Shown here in pieces: positions 9,751-18,007 of a stretch of DNA of 64,000 nucleotides; the stretch's first letter is position 1, and the number at the start of each line of letters is the position of its first letter. The stretch spans positions 4,518,501 to 4,582,500 of the forward strand of contig NZ_CP097267.1 of NCBI RefSeq assembly GCF_028473605.1, read 5' to 3'. The position numbers and the translations under genes were made by a program. The notes under the pieces are model-generated. The model saw only the letters and a program-made list of their open reading frames with translations, was not told the origin of the DNA and did no database searches. This DNA is from Acidovorax sp. NCPPB 3576. Its GTDB lineage: Bacteria > Pseudomonadota > Gammaproteobacteria > Burkholderiales > Burkholderiaceae_C.

Positions 9751-10536
9751 ATGACCACCAAGAAGATCGGCGACGTCATCCTCGACGTCCAGAACATCAG
9801 CCTGCGGTTCGGCGGCGTGAAAGCGCTCACCGACATCTCGTTCAACGTGCGAGAACACGAGATCCGCGCCATCATCGGCCCCAACGGCGCGGGCAAGAGC
9901 TCCATGCTCAACTGCATCAACGGCGTGTATGCGCCGCAGGACGGCTCCATCACCTTCCGGGGTAAGACGTTCTCGCACATGAACTCGCGCCAGGTGGCCG
10001 AGATGGGTGTGGCCCGGACCTTCCAGAATCTGGCGCTGTTCAAGGGCATGAGCGTGATCGACAACATCATGACCGGGCGCAACCTCAAGATCAAAAGCAA
10101 CCTGCTCCTGCAGGCGCTGCGCATCGGCCCGGCCGAGCGCGAGGAGACGCGCCACCGCGAGTTCGTCGAGCACATCATCGACTTCCTGGAAATCCAGGCC
10201 TACCGCAAGACCCCCGTGGGCCAGTTGCCCTACGGCCTGCAAAAGCGCGTGGACCTGGGCCGAGCCCTGGCCATGGAGCCGCAGGTGCTGCTGCTCGATG
10301 AGCCCATGGCCGGCATGAACGTGGAGGAAAAGCAGGACATGTGCCGCTTCATCCTCGATGTGAACGACGAGTTCGGCACCACCATCGTGCTCATCGAGCA
10401 CGACATGGGCGTGGTGATGGACATCTCCGACCGCGTGGTCGTGCTCGACTACGGCAAGAAGATCGGCGACGGCACGCCCGACGAAGTGCGCAGCAACGAC
10501 GACGTGATCAGCGCCTATCTCGGCACCTCGCACTGA
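9751..10536 (+). CDS. livG: Branched-chain-type ABC transporter ATP-binding protein LivG
   Basis: 261-residue ATPase subunit of an importer. Walker A is GPNGAGKSS, the signature region is LPYGLQKRVDLGRALA (the usual LSGGQ is degenerate, as often in LivG), and Walker B is VLLLDEPMAGMN. The C-terminal LivG extension (GKKIGDGTPDEVRSNDDVIS) is present. It is followed after 16 bp by livH. With livH, livM, the binding protein at 12893 and livF it makes a complete five-gene transporter. Confidence 0.93.
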   Translation: MTTKKIGDVILDVQNISLRFGGVKALTDISFNVREHEIRAIIGPNGAGKSSMLNCINGVYAPQDGSITFRGKTFSHMNSRQVAEMGVARTFQNLALFKGMSVIDNIMTGRNLKIKSNLLLQALRIGPAEREETRHREFVEHIIDFLEIQAYRKTPVGQLPYGLQKRVDLGRALAMEPQVLLLDEPMAGMNVEEKQDMCRFILDVNDEFGTTIVLIEHDMGVVMDISDRVVVLDYGKKIGDGTPDEVRSNDDVISAYLGTSH

Positions 10537-10552
10537 CCGGAGAACACACACC

Positions 10553-11482
10553 ATGGCTTTCTTTCTCGAAACCCTGATCGGCGGCCTGATGGCCGGCATG
10601 CTGTATTCGCTGGTGGCACTGGGCTTCGTGCTGATCTACAAGGCCTCGGGCGTCTTCAACTTCGCGCAGGGCGCGATGGTGCTGTTCGCGGCGCTCGCGA
10701 TGGCGCGGCTGTCCGAGTGGATTCCCAAATGGACGGGCATCGACAGCCCGCTGCTGGCCGGCATCGCGGCCTTCATCCTGGCCGGCGCGCTCATGTTCGT
10801 GGTGGCCTGGTGCATCGAGCGGCTCGTGCTGCGCCACCTGGTCAACCAGGAAGGCGCCACGCTGCTCATGGCCACGCTGGGCATCACCTACTTCCTCGAA
10901 GGCCTGGGCCAGACGATGTTCGGCAGCGACATCTACAAGATCGACATCGGCATGCCCAAGGAGCCGATTTTTGCGTTCGAATCGATGTTCGAGGGCGGCG
11001 TGCTCATCAACAAGGAAGACGTGATCGCCGCCGCCATCGCCGCGGGGCTGGTGATCCTCCTGAGCATCTTCTTTCAAAAGACCTCCACCGGCCGCGCGCT
11101 GCGCGCCGTGGCCGACGACCACCAGGCGGCGCAGTCCATCGGCATTCCGCTCAACCGCATCTGGGTGATCGTGTGGTGCGTGGCGGGCGTGGTGGCCCTC
11201 GTGGCCGGGATGATCTGGGGCAGCAAGCTGGGTGTGCAGTTCTCGCTCACCACGGTGGCGCTGCGCGCTCTGCCGGTGGTGATCCTGGGCGGCCTCACCT
11301 CGGTGCCGGGCGCCATCATCGGCGGACTGATCATCGGCGTGGGCGAGAAGCTCTCCGAGGTGTACCTGGGCCCGTTCGTGGGCGGGGGCATCGAGATCTG
11401 GTTCGCGTATGTGCTGGCGCTGGTGTTTCTTCTGTTCCGCCCTCAAGGGTTGTTCGGCGAAAAAATCATTGATCGCGTATGA
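10553..11482 (+). CDS. livH: Branched-chain-type ABC transporter permease LivH
   Basis: 309-residue inner-membrane permease with about eight hydrophobic segments. It begins with the family pattern ETLIGGLMAGMLYSLVALGF and FNFAQGAMVLF, and has the cytoplasmic coupling region (ALRAVADDHQAAQSIGIPLN) that contacts the ATPases. Its stop codon lies in the loop of a long hairpin at 11458-11505, which could influence expression of the downstream half of the operon. Confidence 0.92.
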   Translation: MAFFLETLIGGLMAGMLYSLVALGFVLIYKASGVFNFAQGAMVLFAALAMARLSEWIPKWTGIDSPLLAGIAAFILAGALMFVVAWCIERLVLRHLVNQEGATLLMATLGITYFLEGLGQTMFGSDIYKIDIGMPKEPIFAFESMFEGGVLINKEDVIAAAIAAGLVILLSIFFQKTSTGRALRAVADDHQAAQSIGIPLNRIWVIVWCVAGVVALVAGMIWGSKLGVQFSLTTVALRALPVVILGGLTSVPGAIIGGLIIGVGEKLSEVYLGPFVGGGIEIWFAYVLALVFLLFRPQGLFGEKIIDRV

Positions 11483-11578
11483 AATACGGGAGCAATGATT
11501 TTTCGAAGGAGGCACAACGCGCAACGCGCGTTGTCAGCGGGGCCGAAGGCTCCGCGTGGCACCGCAGGTGCGCCCCCG
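11458..11578 (+). promoter_or_regulatory. Serial hairpins between livH and livM
   Basis: Four successive stem-loops can be drawn. (1) 11458-11505 has arms ending ATCATTG and CAATGAT, with an inner stem CGTAT-gaa-ATACG; it contains the livH stop. (2) 11514-11534 is ACAACGCGC-aac-GCGCGTTGT. (3) About 11538-11557 is GCGGGGCC-gaa-GGCTCCGC. (4) About 11558-11576 is GCACC-gca-GGTGC. A partial copy of the livH 3' end (ATCATTGATCGC) recurs at 11587-11598. No U-tract follows, so attenuation, mRNA stabilisation or a degenerate mobile repeat are all possible. Confidence 0.6.
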
Positions 11579-11629
11579 TGCAAAAGATCATTGATCGCTA
11601 ACCCATCACAAGAACAAAAGGAGACCACC

Positions 11630-12706
11630 ATGCTCTACCGCGAAAACGGCCAGTTCAAGACGACCTACCGCGCCGACCAGCAGATCTTCCCCATCGCGCA
11701 GGACCGCATCGCCATCGCGCTGCTGCTGGCGGTGGCCTTCATCGCCGTGCCGATGCTGGCCAGCGACTACTTCTTTCGCGCCATCCTGATTCCGCTGGTC
11801 ATCATGTCGATGGCGGCGCTGGGCGTGAACATCCTCGTGGGCTACTGCGGGCAGATCTCGCTGGGCTCGGGGGCGTTCATGGCCGTGGGCGCCTATGGGG
11901 CCTACAACGTCTTCGTGCGTGTGCCGGGCCTGCCGCTCATTCCGGCCATCGTGCTGGGCGGGCTGTGCGCCATGTTCTTCGGCATCCTCTTCGGGCTGCC
12001 CAGCCTGCGCGTGAAGGGCCTGTACCTGGCCGTGGCCACGCTGGCGGCACAGTTCTTCAGCGACTGGATGTTCCTGCGCATCAAGTGGTTCACCAACAAC
12101 TCCGACTCGGGCTCGGTGTCGGTCAACGGGCTGCAGGTGTTCGGGATGCCGATCGAAAGCGCGCAGTCCAAGTACCTCTTTTGCCTGGCCCTGCTCGTGG
12201 TGGTGGCGCTGCTGGCCAAGAACCTGGTGCGCGGCGCGGTGGGCCGCGAGTGGATGGCCATCCGCGACATGGACGTGGCCGCCGCGGTGATCGGCATCCG
12301 CCCGATGTACGCCAAGCTCAGCGCCTTCGCCGTCAGCTCGTTCATCGTGGGCATGGCCGGCGCGCTGTGGGCCTTCGTGCACCTGGGCGCATGGGAGCCT
12401 GCGGCGTTCTCGGTGGAGGTGTCGTTCCGGCTGCTGTTCATGGTGATCATCGGCGGGCTGGGCTCGATCATGGGCGGCTTCTTCGGCGCGGCCTTCATCG
12501 TGGTGCTGCCCATCGTGCTCAACCAGTTCCTGCCTGCGCTCATGGGCCTGTTCGGCATCAGCATCTCCACGGCCGGCGTGTCGCACGCCGAGCTGATGAT
12601 CTTCGGCGCGCTCATCGTGTGGTTCCTCATCGTCGAGCCGCACGGCCTGGCCAAGCTGTGGTCCACCGCGAAGCAGAAGCTGCGCCTGTGGCCCTTCCCG
12701 CACTGA
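11630..12706 (+). CDS. livM: Branched-chain-type ABC transporter permease LivM
   Basis: 358-residue second permease with many hydrophobic segments and the LivM motif GYCGQISLGSGAFMAVGAYG. A long hydrophilic start (about 25 residues) precedes the first helix. The ATG at 11630 follows AAAGGAGA; a longer frame from 11495 would begin inside the hairpin spacer. It pairs with LivH to form the membrane channel of the importer. It is separated from the next gene by a hairpin-rich repeat. Confidence 0.92.
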   Translation: MLYRENGQFKTTYRADQQIFPIAQDRIAIALLLAVAFIAVPMLASDYFFRAILIPLVIMSMAALGVNILVGYCGQISLGSGAFMAVGAYGAYNVFVRVPGLPLIPAIVLGGLCAMFFGILFGLPSLRVKGLYLAVATLAAQFFSDWMFLRIKWFTNNSDSGSVSVNGLQVFGMPIESAQSKYLFCLALLVVVALLAKNLVRGAVGREWMAIRDMDVAAAVIGIRPMYAKLSAFAVSSFIVGMAGALWAFVHLGAWEPAAFSVEVSFRLLFMVIIGGLGSIMGGFFGAAFIVVLPIVLNQFLPALMGLFGISISTAGVSHAELMIFGALIVWFLIVEPHGLAKLWSTAKQKLRLWPFPH

Positions 12707-12714
12707 TATGAAAC

Positions 12715-12820
12715 ACCCCCCTGAGTCGCTTCGCGCCTTCACCCCCTCTCTCGCTGCGCGGGAGGGGGGACGACGCCCTCGCTGCGGGGCGGCCCTTGCT
12801 CGGCGTCCCGCCGATGGGCC
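12715..12820. repeat. Hairpin-rich intergenic repeat, copy A
   Basis: About 105 bp matching the spacer at 14224-14336 in the same orientation. Shared blocks are CCCCCTGAG, a C-run/G-run stem, GGGGACGACGCC and GGGGCGGCCCTTG, with the last about 25 bases variable. The two copies bracket the binding-protein gene. The internal stem CCCCCTC...GAGGGGG could act as an attenuator between livM and that gene. Confidence 0.75.
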
Positions 12821-12892
12821 GCGCCCGCTCACCTGAACGCTTGCCATTTCCCCCACCGTGCTTCAGACCATTCAATTTCCAAGGAGAGACAA

Positions 12893-14218
12893 ATGAAGCT
12901 TTCGAAACTCGTGATCGCCGCCCTCGTGGCGGCAGGCAGTGCGTCCGTGGCGACCAGCGCCTTCGCGCAGGCCAAGGAGCAGTTCTTTCCGCTGCTGTCG
13001 TACCGCACGGGGCCGTATGCGCCCAACGGCGTGCCGTGGGCCAACGGCAAGCAGGACTACATCAAGATGATCAACGCCCGCGACGGCGGCGTGAACGGCG
13101 TCAAGCTCACGTTCGAGGAATGCGAGACCGGCTACGCCACCGACCGCGGCGTGGAGTGCTACGAGCGCCTGAAGGGCCGCCCCGGCGTGGCGCTGTTCGA
13201 TCCGCAGGCCACCGGCATCACCTTCGCGCTGACCGAGAAAGCCCCCGTGGACAAGATCCCGCTCATGACGCTGGGCTACGGCCTGTCGGTCGCGCAGGAC
13301 GGCATGGCCTTCAAGTGGAACTTCCCCTTCATGGGCAGCTACTGGACGGGCGCCGACATCCTGATCCAGCACATCGGCAAGCAGGCCGGCGGGCTGGACA
13401 AGCTCAAGGGCAAGAAGATCGCGCTGGTCTATCACGACAGCCCGTTCGGCAAGGAGCCCATTCCGGTGCTGCAGGAGCGCGCCAAGATGCACGGCTTCGA
13501 GCTGCAGATGCTGCCCGTGACCGCCCCCGGCGTGGAGCAGAAAGCCACCTGGCTGCAGGTGCGCCAGAGCCGCCCCGACTACGTGCTGCTGTGGGGCTGG
13601 GGCGTGATGAACTCCACCGCCCTGAAGGAAGCGCAGGCCACGGGCTTCCCGCGCGACAAGCTCTATGGCGTGTGGTGGGCCGGTGCCGAGCCGGACGTGC
13701 GCGACGTGGGCGAAGGCGCCAAGGGCTACCACGCGCTGGCGCTCAACGGCTACGGCCCGCAGTCCAAGGTGATCCAGGACATCCTGAAGAACGTGCACGA
13801 CAAGGGCCAGGGCACGGGGCCGAAGGACGAAGTGGGATCGGTGCTGTACACGCGCGGCGTGATCATCCAGATGCTGGCCGTCGAATCCGTGCGCCGCGCG
13901 CAGGAGCGTTTCGGCAAGGGCAAGGTCATGACCGGCGAGCAGGTGCGCTGGGGCATGGAGAACCTCGCGCTCGACCAGAAGAAGCTCGACGCGCTGGGCT
14001 TCAGCGGGATCATGCGGCCGCTGTCCACGAGCTGCTCCGACCACATGGGCTCCACCTGGTCGCGCGTGCACACGTGGGACGGCAAGAAGTGGGACTTTTC
14101 CTCCGACTGGTATCAGGCGGACGAGCAGATCCTCAAACCCATGATCAAGGCCGGCTCCGACAAGTACCTGGCCGACAAGAAGATGACGAGCCGCGATGCG
14201 GCGGACTGCCAGAGCTAA
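12893..14218 (+). CDS. ABC importer substrate-binding protein of the liv-type cluster
   Basis: 441-residue periplasmic protein. A Sec-type signal peptide is visible (LVIAALVAAGSASVATSAFA, probable cleavage at AFAQA). The mature protein has the type-1 periplasmic fold used by Leu/Ile/Val-type importers, with LSYRTGPYAPNGVPWANGKQ near the ligand cleft. It is longer than LivK (about 350 residues), as is common for aromatic- or long-chain-acid binding members. A strong ribosome site (AAGGAGAG) precedes it. It is the only binding protein inside the transporter cluster and so sets substrate choice. The ligand is not deducible; the flanking CoA ligases suggest an organic acid. Confidence 0.88.
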   Translation: MKLSKLVIAALVAAGSASVATSAFAQAKEQFFPLLSYRTGPYAPNGVPWANGKQDYIKMINARDGGVNGVKLTFEECETGYATDRGVECYERLKGRPGVALFDPQATGITFALTEKAPVDKIPLMTLGYGLSVAQDGMAFKWNFPFMGSYWTGADILIQHIGKQAGGLDKLKGKKIALVYHDSPFGKEPIPVLQERAKMHGFELQMLPVTAPGVEQKATWLQVRQSRPDYVLLWGWGVMNSTALKEAQATGFPRDKLYGVWWAGAEPDVRDVGEGAKGYHALALNGYGPQSKVIQDILKNVHDKGQGTGPKDEVGSVLYTRGVIIQMLAVESVRRAQERFGKGKVMTGEQVRWGMENLALDQKKLDALGFSGIMRPLSTSCSDHMGSTWSRVHTWDGKKWDFSSDWYQADEQILKPMIKAGSDKYLADKKMTSRDAADCQS

Positions 14219-14223
14219 GGACA

Positions 14224-14336
14224 ACCCCCTGAGCCGCTGCGCGGCTTCCCCCTTCTCTGGCTTCGCTGCGCGAAGCGGAAGGGGGACGACGCCAGCGCCG
14301 CGGGGCGGCCCTTGCGCGGCGTCTGCTGGCATGGGA
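14224..14336. repeat. Hairpin-rich intergenic repeat, copy B
   Basis: Second copy of the repeat at 12715-12820, immediately after the binding-protein stop. Its stems are clearer: GAGCCGC-tgc-GCGGCTT, then CCCCCTTC...GGAAGGGGG enclosing GCTTCGC-tgc-GCGAAGC. The shared block GGGGACGACGCC follows. Its position between a binding protein and its ATPase fits a role in keeping binding-protein mRNA more abundant, but this is inference. Confidence 0.75.
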
Positions 14337-14423
14337 CGCGCCGGTTTCAAAGGCTGTGTTCACAGCCGCCAACCGAAAGCGCTGCACGGCAACTTTTTCG
14401 ATTGGCACAGCGAAGGCAACACC

Positions 14424-15233
14424 ATGGAACCTAAGAACATCGTCCTGAACGTCAACGGCATCGAGGTGATCTACAACCACGTGATCCTCGTGCTCAAGGG
14501 CGTCTCGCTGCAGGTGCCCGAGGGCGGCATCGTCGCCATCCTGGGCGGCAACGGCGCGGGCAAGACCACCACGCTGCGCGCCATCTCCAACCTGCTGCAG
14601 GGCGAGCGCGGCGCGGTCACCAAGGGCAGCATCGAGCTGCGCGGCGAGCGCATCGAGAACCTATCGCCCGCCGACCTCGTGCAGCGCGGCGTGGTGCAGG
14701 TGATGGAGGGCCGCCACTGCTTCGCCCACCTGACCATCGAAGAGAACCTGATGACGGGCTCGTACACCCGCACCAGCCGCGCCGAGATCGCGGCCAACCT
14801 GGAGAAGGTGTACGCGTATTTCCCGCGCCTGAAGACCCGCCGCACCTCGCAGGCCGCCTACACCTCGGGTGGCGAGCAGCAGATGTGCGCCATCGGCCGT
14901 GCGCTCATGGCCAACCCCAGCATGGTGCTGCTCGACGAGCCCTCGATGGGCCTGGCACCGCAGATCGTGGAGGAGGTCTTCAACATCGTGAAGGACCTCA
15001 ACACCAAGGAAAAGGTGACGTTCCTGCTGGCCGAGCAGAACACCAACATGGCGCTCAAATACTCGGACTACGGCTACATCATGGAAAGCGGCCGCGTGGT
15101 GATGGACGGCGCGGCGAGCGACCTGGCCAACAACGAGGACGTCAAGGAGTTCTACCTGGGCGTGGGCGGCGGCGAGCGCAAGAGCTTCAAGGACGTCAAG
15201 AGCTACAAGCGCCGCAAGCGCTGGCTGGCCTAG
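14424..15233 (+). CDS. livF: Branched-chain-type ABC transporter ATP-binding protein LivF
   Basis: 269-residue second ATPase. Walker A is GGNGAGKTT, the signature region is YTSGGEQQMCAIGRALM and Walker B is MVLLDEPSMGLAP. It is about 30 residues longer than typical LivF at the C-terminus (KSFKDVKSYKRRKRWLA), a basic tail. The ATG at 14424 fits the family start; the frame is open further upstream into the repeat, without support. The partner is LivG at 9751. Confidence 0.93.
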   Translation: MEPKNIVLNVNGIEVIYNHVILVLKGVSLQVPEGGIVAILGGNGAGKTTTLRAISNLLQGERGAVTKGSIELRGERIENLSPADLVQRGVVQVMEGRHCFAHLTIEENLMTGSYTRTSRAEIAANLEKVYAYFPRLKTRRTSQAAYTSGGEQQMCAIGRALMANPSMVLLDEPSMGLAPQIVEEVFNIVKDLNTKEKVTFLLAEQNTNMALKYSDYGYIMESGRVVMDGAASDLANNEDVKEFYLGVGGGERKSFKDVKSYKRRKRWLA

Positions 15234-15340
15234 GTCCACCGCGAATCCGGCGCGCCGCGACCGCGCGGCGCAGTCCAGCCCACCATTTGCTTGTCTCCCA
15301 TCCCCAGCACGCCCAGAACGTGCACCCCGGAGGTATATCC

Positions 15341-16588
15341 ATGAGCGTTTTCTACGACGACCTCGAAACCCGTCCGCCCGAAGCCCGCGAAAGCGCATTG
15401 ATGGCTGCGCTGCCGGCGCAGGTGGCGCATGCGCAGCGGGCCTCGCCCGCGTTCGCCGGCATCCTGCAGGGCATCGATCCGGCGCGCATCGCCACGCGCC
15501 AGGCGCTGGCCACCTTGCCGGTCACGCGCAAGCACGAGCTGCTCGCACGCCAGCAGGCCGGGCGCGCCACCAATGTGTTCGGCGGGTTCAGCGCGCTGTC
15601 GTTCGGCGCCGCCATGCCGCGCGTGTTCGCCAGCCCCGGCACCCTGTACGAGCCCGAGGGCACGCGGCGCGACTACTGGCGCATGGCGCGGGCCATCCAT
15701 GCCGCGGGCTTTCGGCCCGGCGAGCTGATCCACAACAGCTTCAGCTACCACTTCGTGCCTGCCGGCTCGATGATGGAAACCGGCGCGCACGCGCTGGGCT
15801 GCAGCGTGTTCCCGGGCGGCACGGGGCAGACCGAGCAGCAGGTGCAGGCCATGGCCGAGCTGAAACCCGCGGGCTACATCGGCACGCCGAGCTTTCTGAA
15901 AATCCTGCTGGACAAATCCGTGGAGCTGGACACGCCGCTGCCCAGCGTGATCAAGGCGCTTGTCTCTGGCGAAGCCTTCCCGCCCTCGCTGCGCGATTGG
16001 CTCGCAGAGCGCGGCGTGGCCGGCTACCAGTGCTACGCCACGGCCGACCTGGGCCTGATCGCCTACGAGACCAGTGCGCGCGAAGGCCTGGTGCTGGACG
16101 AGGGCGTGATCGTGGAGATCGTGCGGCCAGGCACCGGCGACCCGGTGCCCGACGGCGAGGTGGGAGAACTGGTGGTGACCACGCTCAACCCCGACTACCC
16201 GCTGATCCGCTTCGGCACGGGCGACCTCTCTGCCGTGCTGCCCGGCGCCTGCCCCACCGGCCGCACCAACACCCGCATCAAAGGCTGGATGGGCCGCGCC
16301 GACCAGACCACCAAGGTGCGCGGCATGTTCGTGCACCCGGGCCAGGTGGCCGACATCGTGCGGCGCTTTCCGCAGGTGCTGCGCGCGCGCCTGGTGGTGA
16401 GCGGCGAGATGGCCAGCGACCAGATGCTGCTGCGCGTGGAAACCACCGAGACCGCAGCCGGCCTGGCCGTGCAGCTGGCCGAGGCGATGCGCGAGCAGAC
16501 CAAGCTGCGCGGCGAGGTCGAGATGGTGCCGCCCGGCACCCTGCCCAACGACGGCCGCGTGATCGAGGACGCCCGCAGCTACCGCTGA
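15341..16588 (+). CDS. Phenylacetate-CoA ligase-like (PaaK-type) AMP-binding protein with degenerate P-loop
   Basis: 415-residue member of the PaaK branch of adenylate-forming enzymes. It has the PaaK-like core YATADLGLIAYE and the C-terminal AMP-binding domain (GWMGRADQTTKVRGMFVHPG). The phosphate-binding loop, normally SSGTTGxPxG, reads ASPGTLYEPEG here, so the conserved Thr-Thr-Gly is lost. It may have reduced or altered adenylation activity, or work with the intact ligase at 7782. It starts after a perfect GGAGGT at 15329-15334, 107 bp behind livF, and is probably the last gene of the importer operon. Confidence 0.8.
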   Translation: MSVFYDDLETRPPEARESALMAALPAQVAHAQRASPAFAGILQGIDPARIATRQALATLPVTRKHELLARQQAGRATNVFGGFSALSFGAAMPRVFASPGTLYEPEGTRRDYWRMARAIHAAGFRPGELIHNSFSYHFVPAGSMMETGAHALGCSVFPGGTGQTEQQVQAMAELKPAGYIGTPSFLKILLDKSVELDTPLPSVIKALVSGEAFPPSLRDWLAERGVAGYQCYATADLGLIAYETSAREGLVLDEGVIVEIVRPGTGDPVPDGEVGELVVTTLNPDYPLIRFGTGDLSAVLPGACPTGRTNTRIKGWMGRADQTTKVRGMFVHPGQVADIVRRFPQVLRARLVVSGEMASDQMLLRVETTETAAGLAVQLAEAMREQTKLRGEVEMVPPGTLPNDGRVIEDARSYR

Positions 16589-16618
16589 GCCCGGCGCCCG
16601 CCCGCCGGACGGGAGCAC

Positions 16619-16682
16619 CAAATGCTCCCATATCAATAGCATAAAAACCAATACAGACATGCGCTGCAGGCCTATAAACCTT
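16619..16682. repeat. Dispersed palindromic repeat, antisense copy
   Basis: AT-rich stretch after the PaaK-like gene. Read on the minus strand it carries a CTGCAGCGC block followed by TTTTTATGCTATTGATAT, the same arrangement as the element at 22781-22842. It is mainly an intergenic relic here. The remaining 90 bp before the Bug gene holds its promoter region; no clear -35/-10 pair is assigned. Confidence 0.6.
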
Positions 16683-16771
16683 TAATCCCCTACACGTTAC
16701 TGCTAAGTAATTACCTTGATGCTGGCGTAAAAACCCGTGGCTATCATGGCGCGTCTTTTCAAAGGAACCTC

Positions 16772-17761
16772 ATGAAAACCACATTCAAGACCGCACTGGT
16801 GGCCGTTGCCGTGGCCGCCGCTTTCGGCGCGCACGCGCAGGGATACCCCTCCAAGGACAAGACGGTCACGATCGTCGTTCCTTTCGCCGCCGGCGGCCCG
16901 ACCGACCGCGTGGCCCGCGACCTGGCCGAGGCCATGCGCAAGCCGCTGGGCGGGATCAGCGTGGTGATCGACAACGCTGCCGGCGCCGGCAGCAGCATCG
17001 GCACCGCCAAGGTGGCGCGTGCCAACCCCGACGGCTACACCCTGCTGCTCAACCACATCGCCATGGCCACCATGCCGGCGCTCTACCGCAAGCTGCCGTT
17101 CAGCGTGCCCAATGACTTCGAGTACCTGGGCGTCGTGAACGACGTGCCCATGACGCTCATCGCCAAGCCCACGCTGCCGGCCAACAACTACAAGGAACTG
17201 GCCACCTGGATCGACCAGAACAAGGGCAAGATCAACCTGGGCCACGCCGGCCTGGGCGCCGCCTCGCACCTGTGCGGCCTGCTGTTCCAGAGCGCCATCA
17301 AGGTGGAGATGACCCCCGTGCCCTACAAGGGAACGGCCCCGGCCATCACCGACCTGATCGGCGGCCAGATCGACCTGCTGTGCGACCAGACCACCAACAC
17401 CACGTCGCAGATCGAGGCCAAGAAGGTCAAGGCCTATGCCGTCACCACGTCCAAGCGCCTGACGACGCCGTCGCTCAAGGACCTGCCCACGCTGGCCGAA
17501 TCCGGCTTGAAGGACTTCCAGGTCACGATCTGGCACGGCCTTTACGCGCCCAAGGGCACGCCGGCCGACGTGCTCAAGAAGATCAACGACGCCCTCAAGG
17601 TCGCGCTGAAAGACCCCGACTTCATCAAGAAGCAGGAAGGCCTGGGCGCTGTGGTGGCCGCTGACCAGCGCGTCGAACCCGCCGAGCACAAGAAGTTCGT
17701 GCAGGCCGAAATCGACAAGTGGGCGCCCATCATCAAGGCCGCCGGCACCTACGCCGACTGA
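16772..17761 (+). CDS. Tripartite tricarboxylate transporter-type binding protein (TctC/Bug family), copy 1
   Basis: 329-residue periplasmic solute receptor. A Sec signal (TALVAVAVAAAFGAHAQG) is followed by the family start YPSKDKTVTIVVPFAAGGPTD; the VPFAAGGxxD loop binds carboxylate ligands. No TctA/TctB membrane genes are nearby, which is usual for Bug expansions in Burkholderiales. A ribosome site AAAGGAA precedes the ATG. The stop codon lies in the first unit of an 8-bp tandem repeat, and a rho-independent terminator follows at 17848. Confidence 0.9.
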   Translation: MKTTFKTALVAVAVAAAFGAHAQGYPSKDKTVTIVVPFAAGGPTDRVARDLAEAMRKPLGGISVVIDNAAGAGSSIGTAKVARANPDGYTLLLNHIAMATMPALYRKLPFSVPNDFEYLGVVNDVPMTLIAKPTLPANNYKELATWIDQNKGKINLGHAGLGAASHLCGLLFQSAIKVEMTPVPYKGTAPAITDLIGGQIDLLCDQTTNTTSQIEAKKVKAYAVTTSKRLTTPSLKDLPTLAESGLKDFQVTIWHGLYAPKGTPADVLKKINDALKVALKDPDFIKKQEGLGAVVAADQRVEPAEHKKFVQAEIDKWAPIIKAAGTYAD

Positions 17762-17796
17762 CCGGCTGACCGGCTGACCGGCTGACCGGCTGACCG
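17758..17796. repeat. Tandem 8-bp repeat CTGACCGG at a stop codon
   Basis: Four perfect CTGACCGG units plus seven bases of a fifth. The first unit includes the TGA stop of the Bug gene. As 8 is not a multiple of 3, copy-number change would not extend the protein, because each unit starts with CTGA and the first copy always keeps the stop. Confidence 0.9.
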
Positions 17797-17847
17797 CTGA
17801 TGGTCCGGGCGCTGCGGCGAAACGCAGTGCCCGCCCATCGGCCCCGC

Positions 17848-17886
17848 AAACCGCCCATGGCCGCGTGCCACCGGGCGGTTTTTTCC
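17848..17886 (+). terminator. Rho-independent terminator after Bug copy 1
   Basis: Stem AACCGCCC / GGGCGGTT around a 17-base loop, followed by TTTT. It ends the 16772 transcript, so the second Bug gene at 18008 should have its own promoter. Confidence 0.8.
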
Positions 17887-18007
17887 TTTGGGGCACCCGT
17901 TTTGCGCGGTGTGGAACCCGCTCGGGCCTACGGGTCATCCCTCTGCCCTGCCCGTGCCGCGGGGCCTACAACGGGGGATTGACCGCAAGCACCAAGGATC
18001 GTCCCCC

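Noticed and set aside
7764..10178. 804-residue minus-strand frame
   Set aside because: Covers the acyl-CoA ligase and livG in antisense; composition rich in His, Gln and Arg as expected for a mirror frame.
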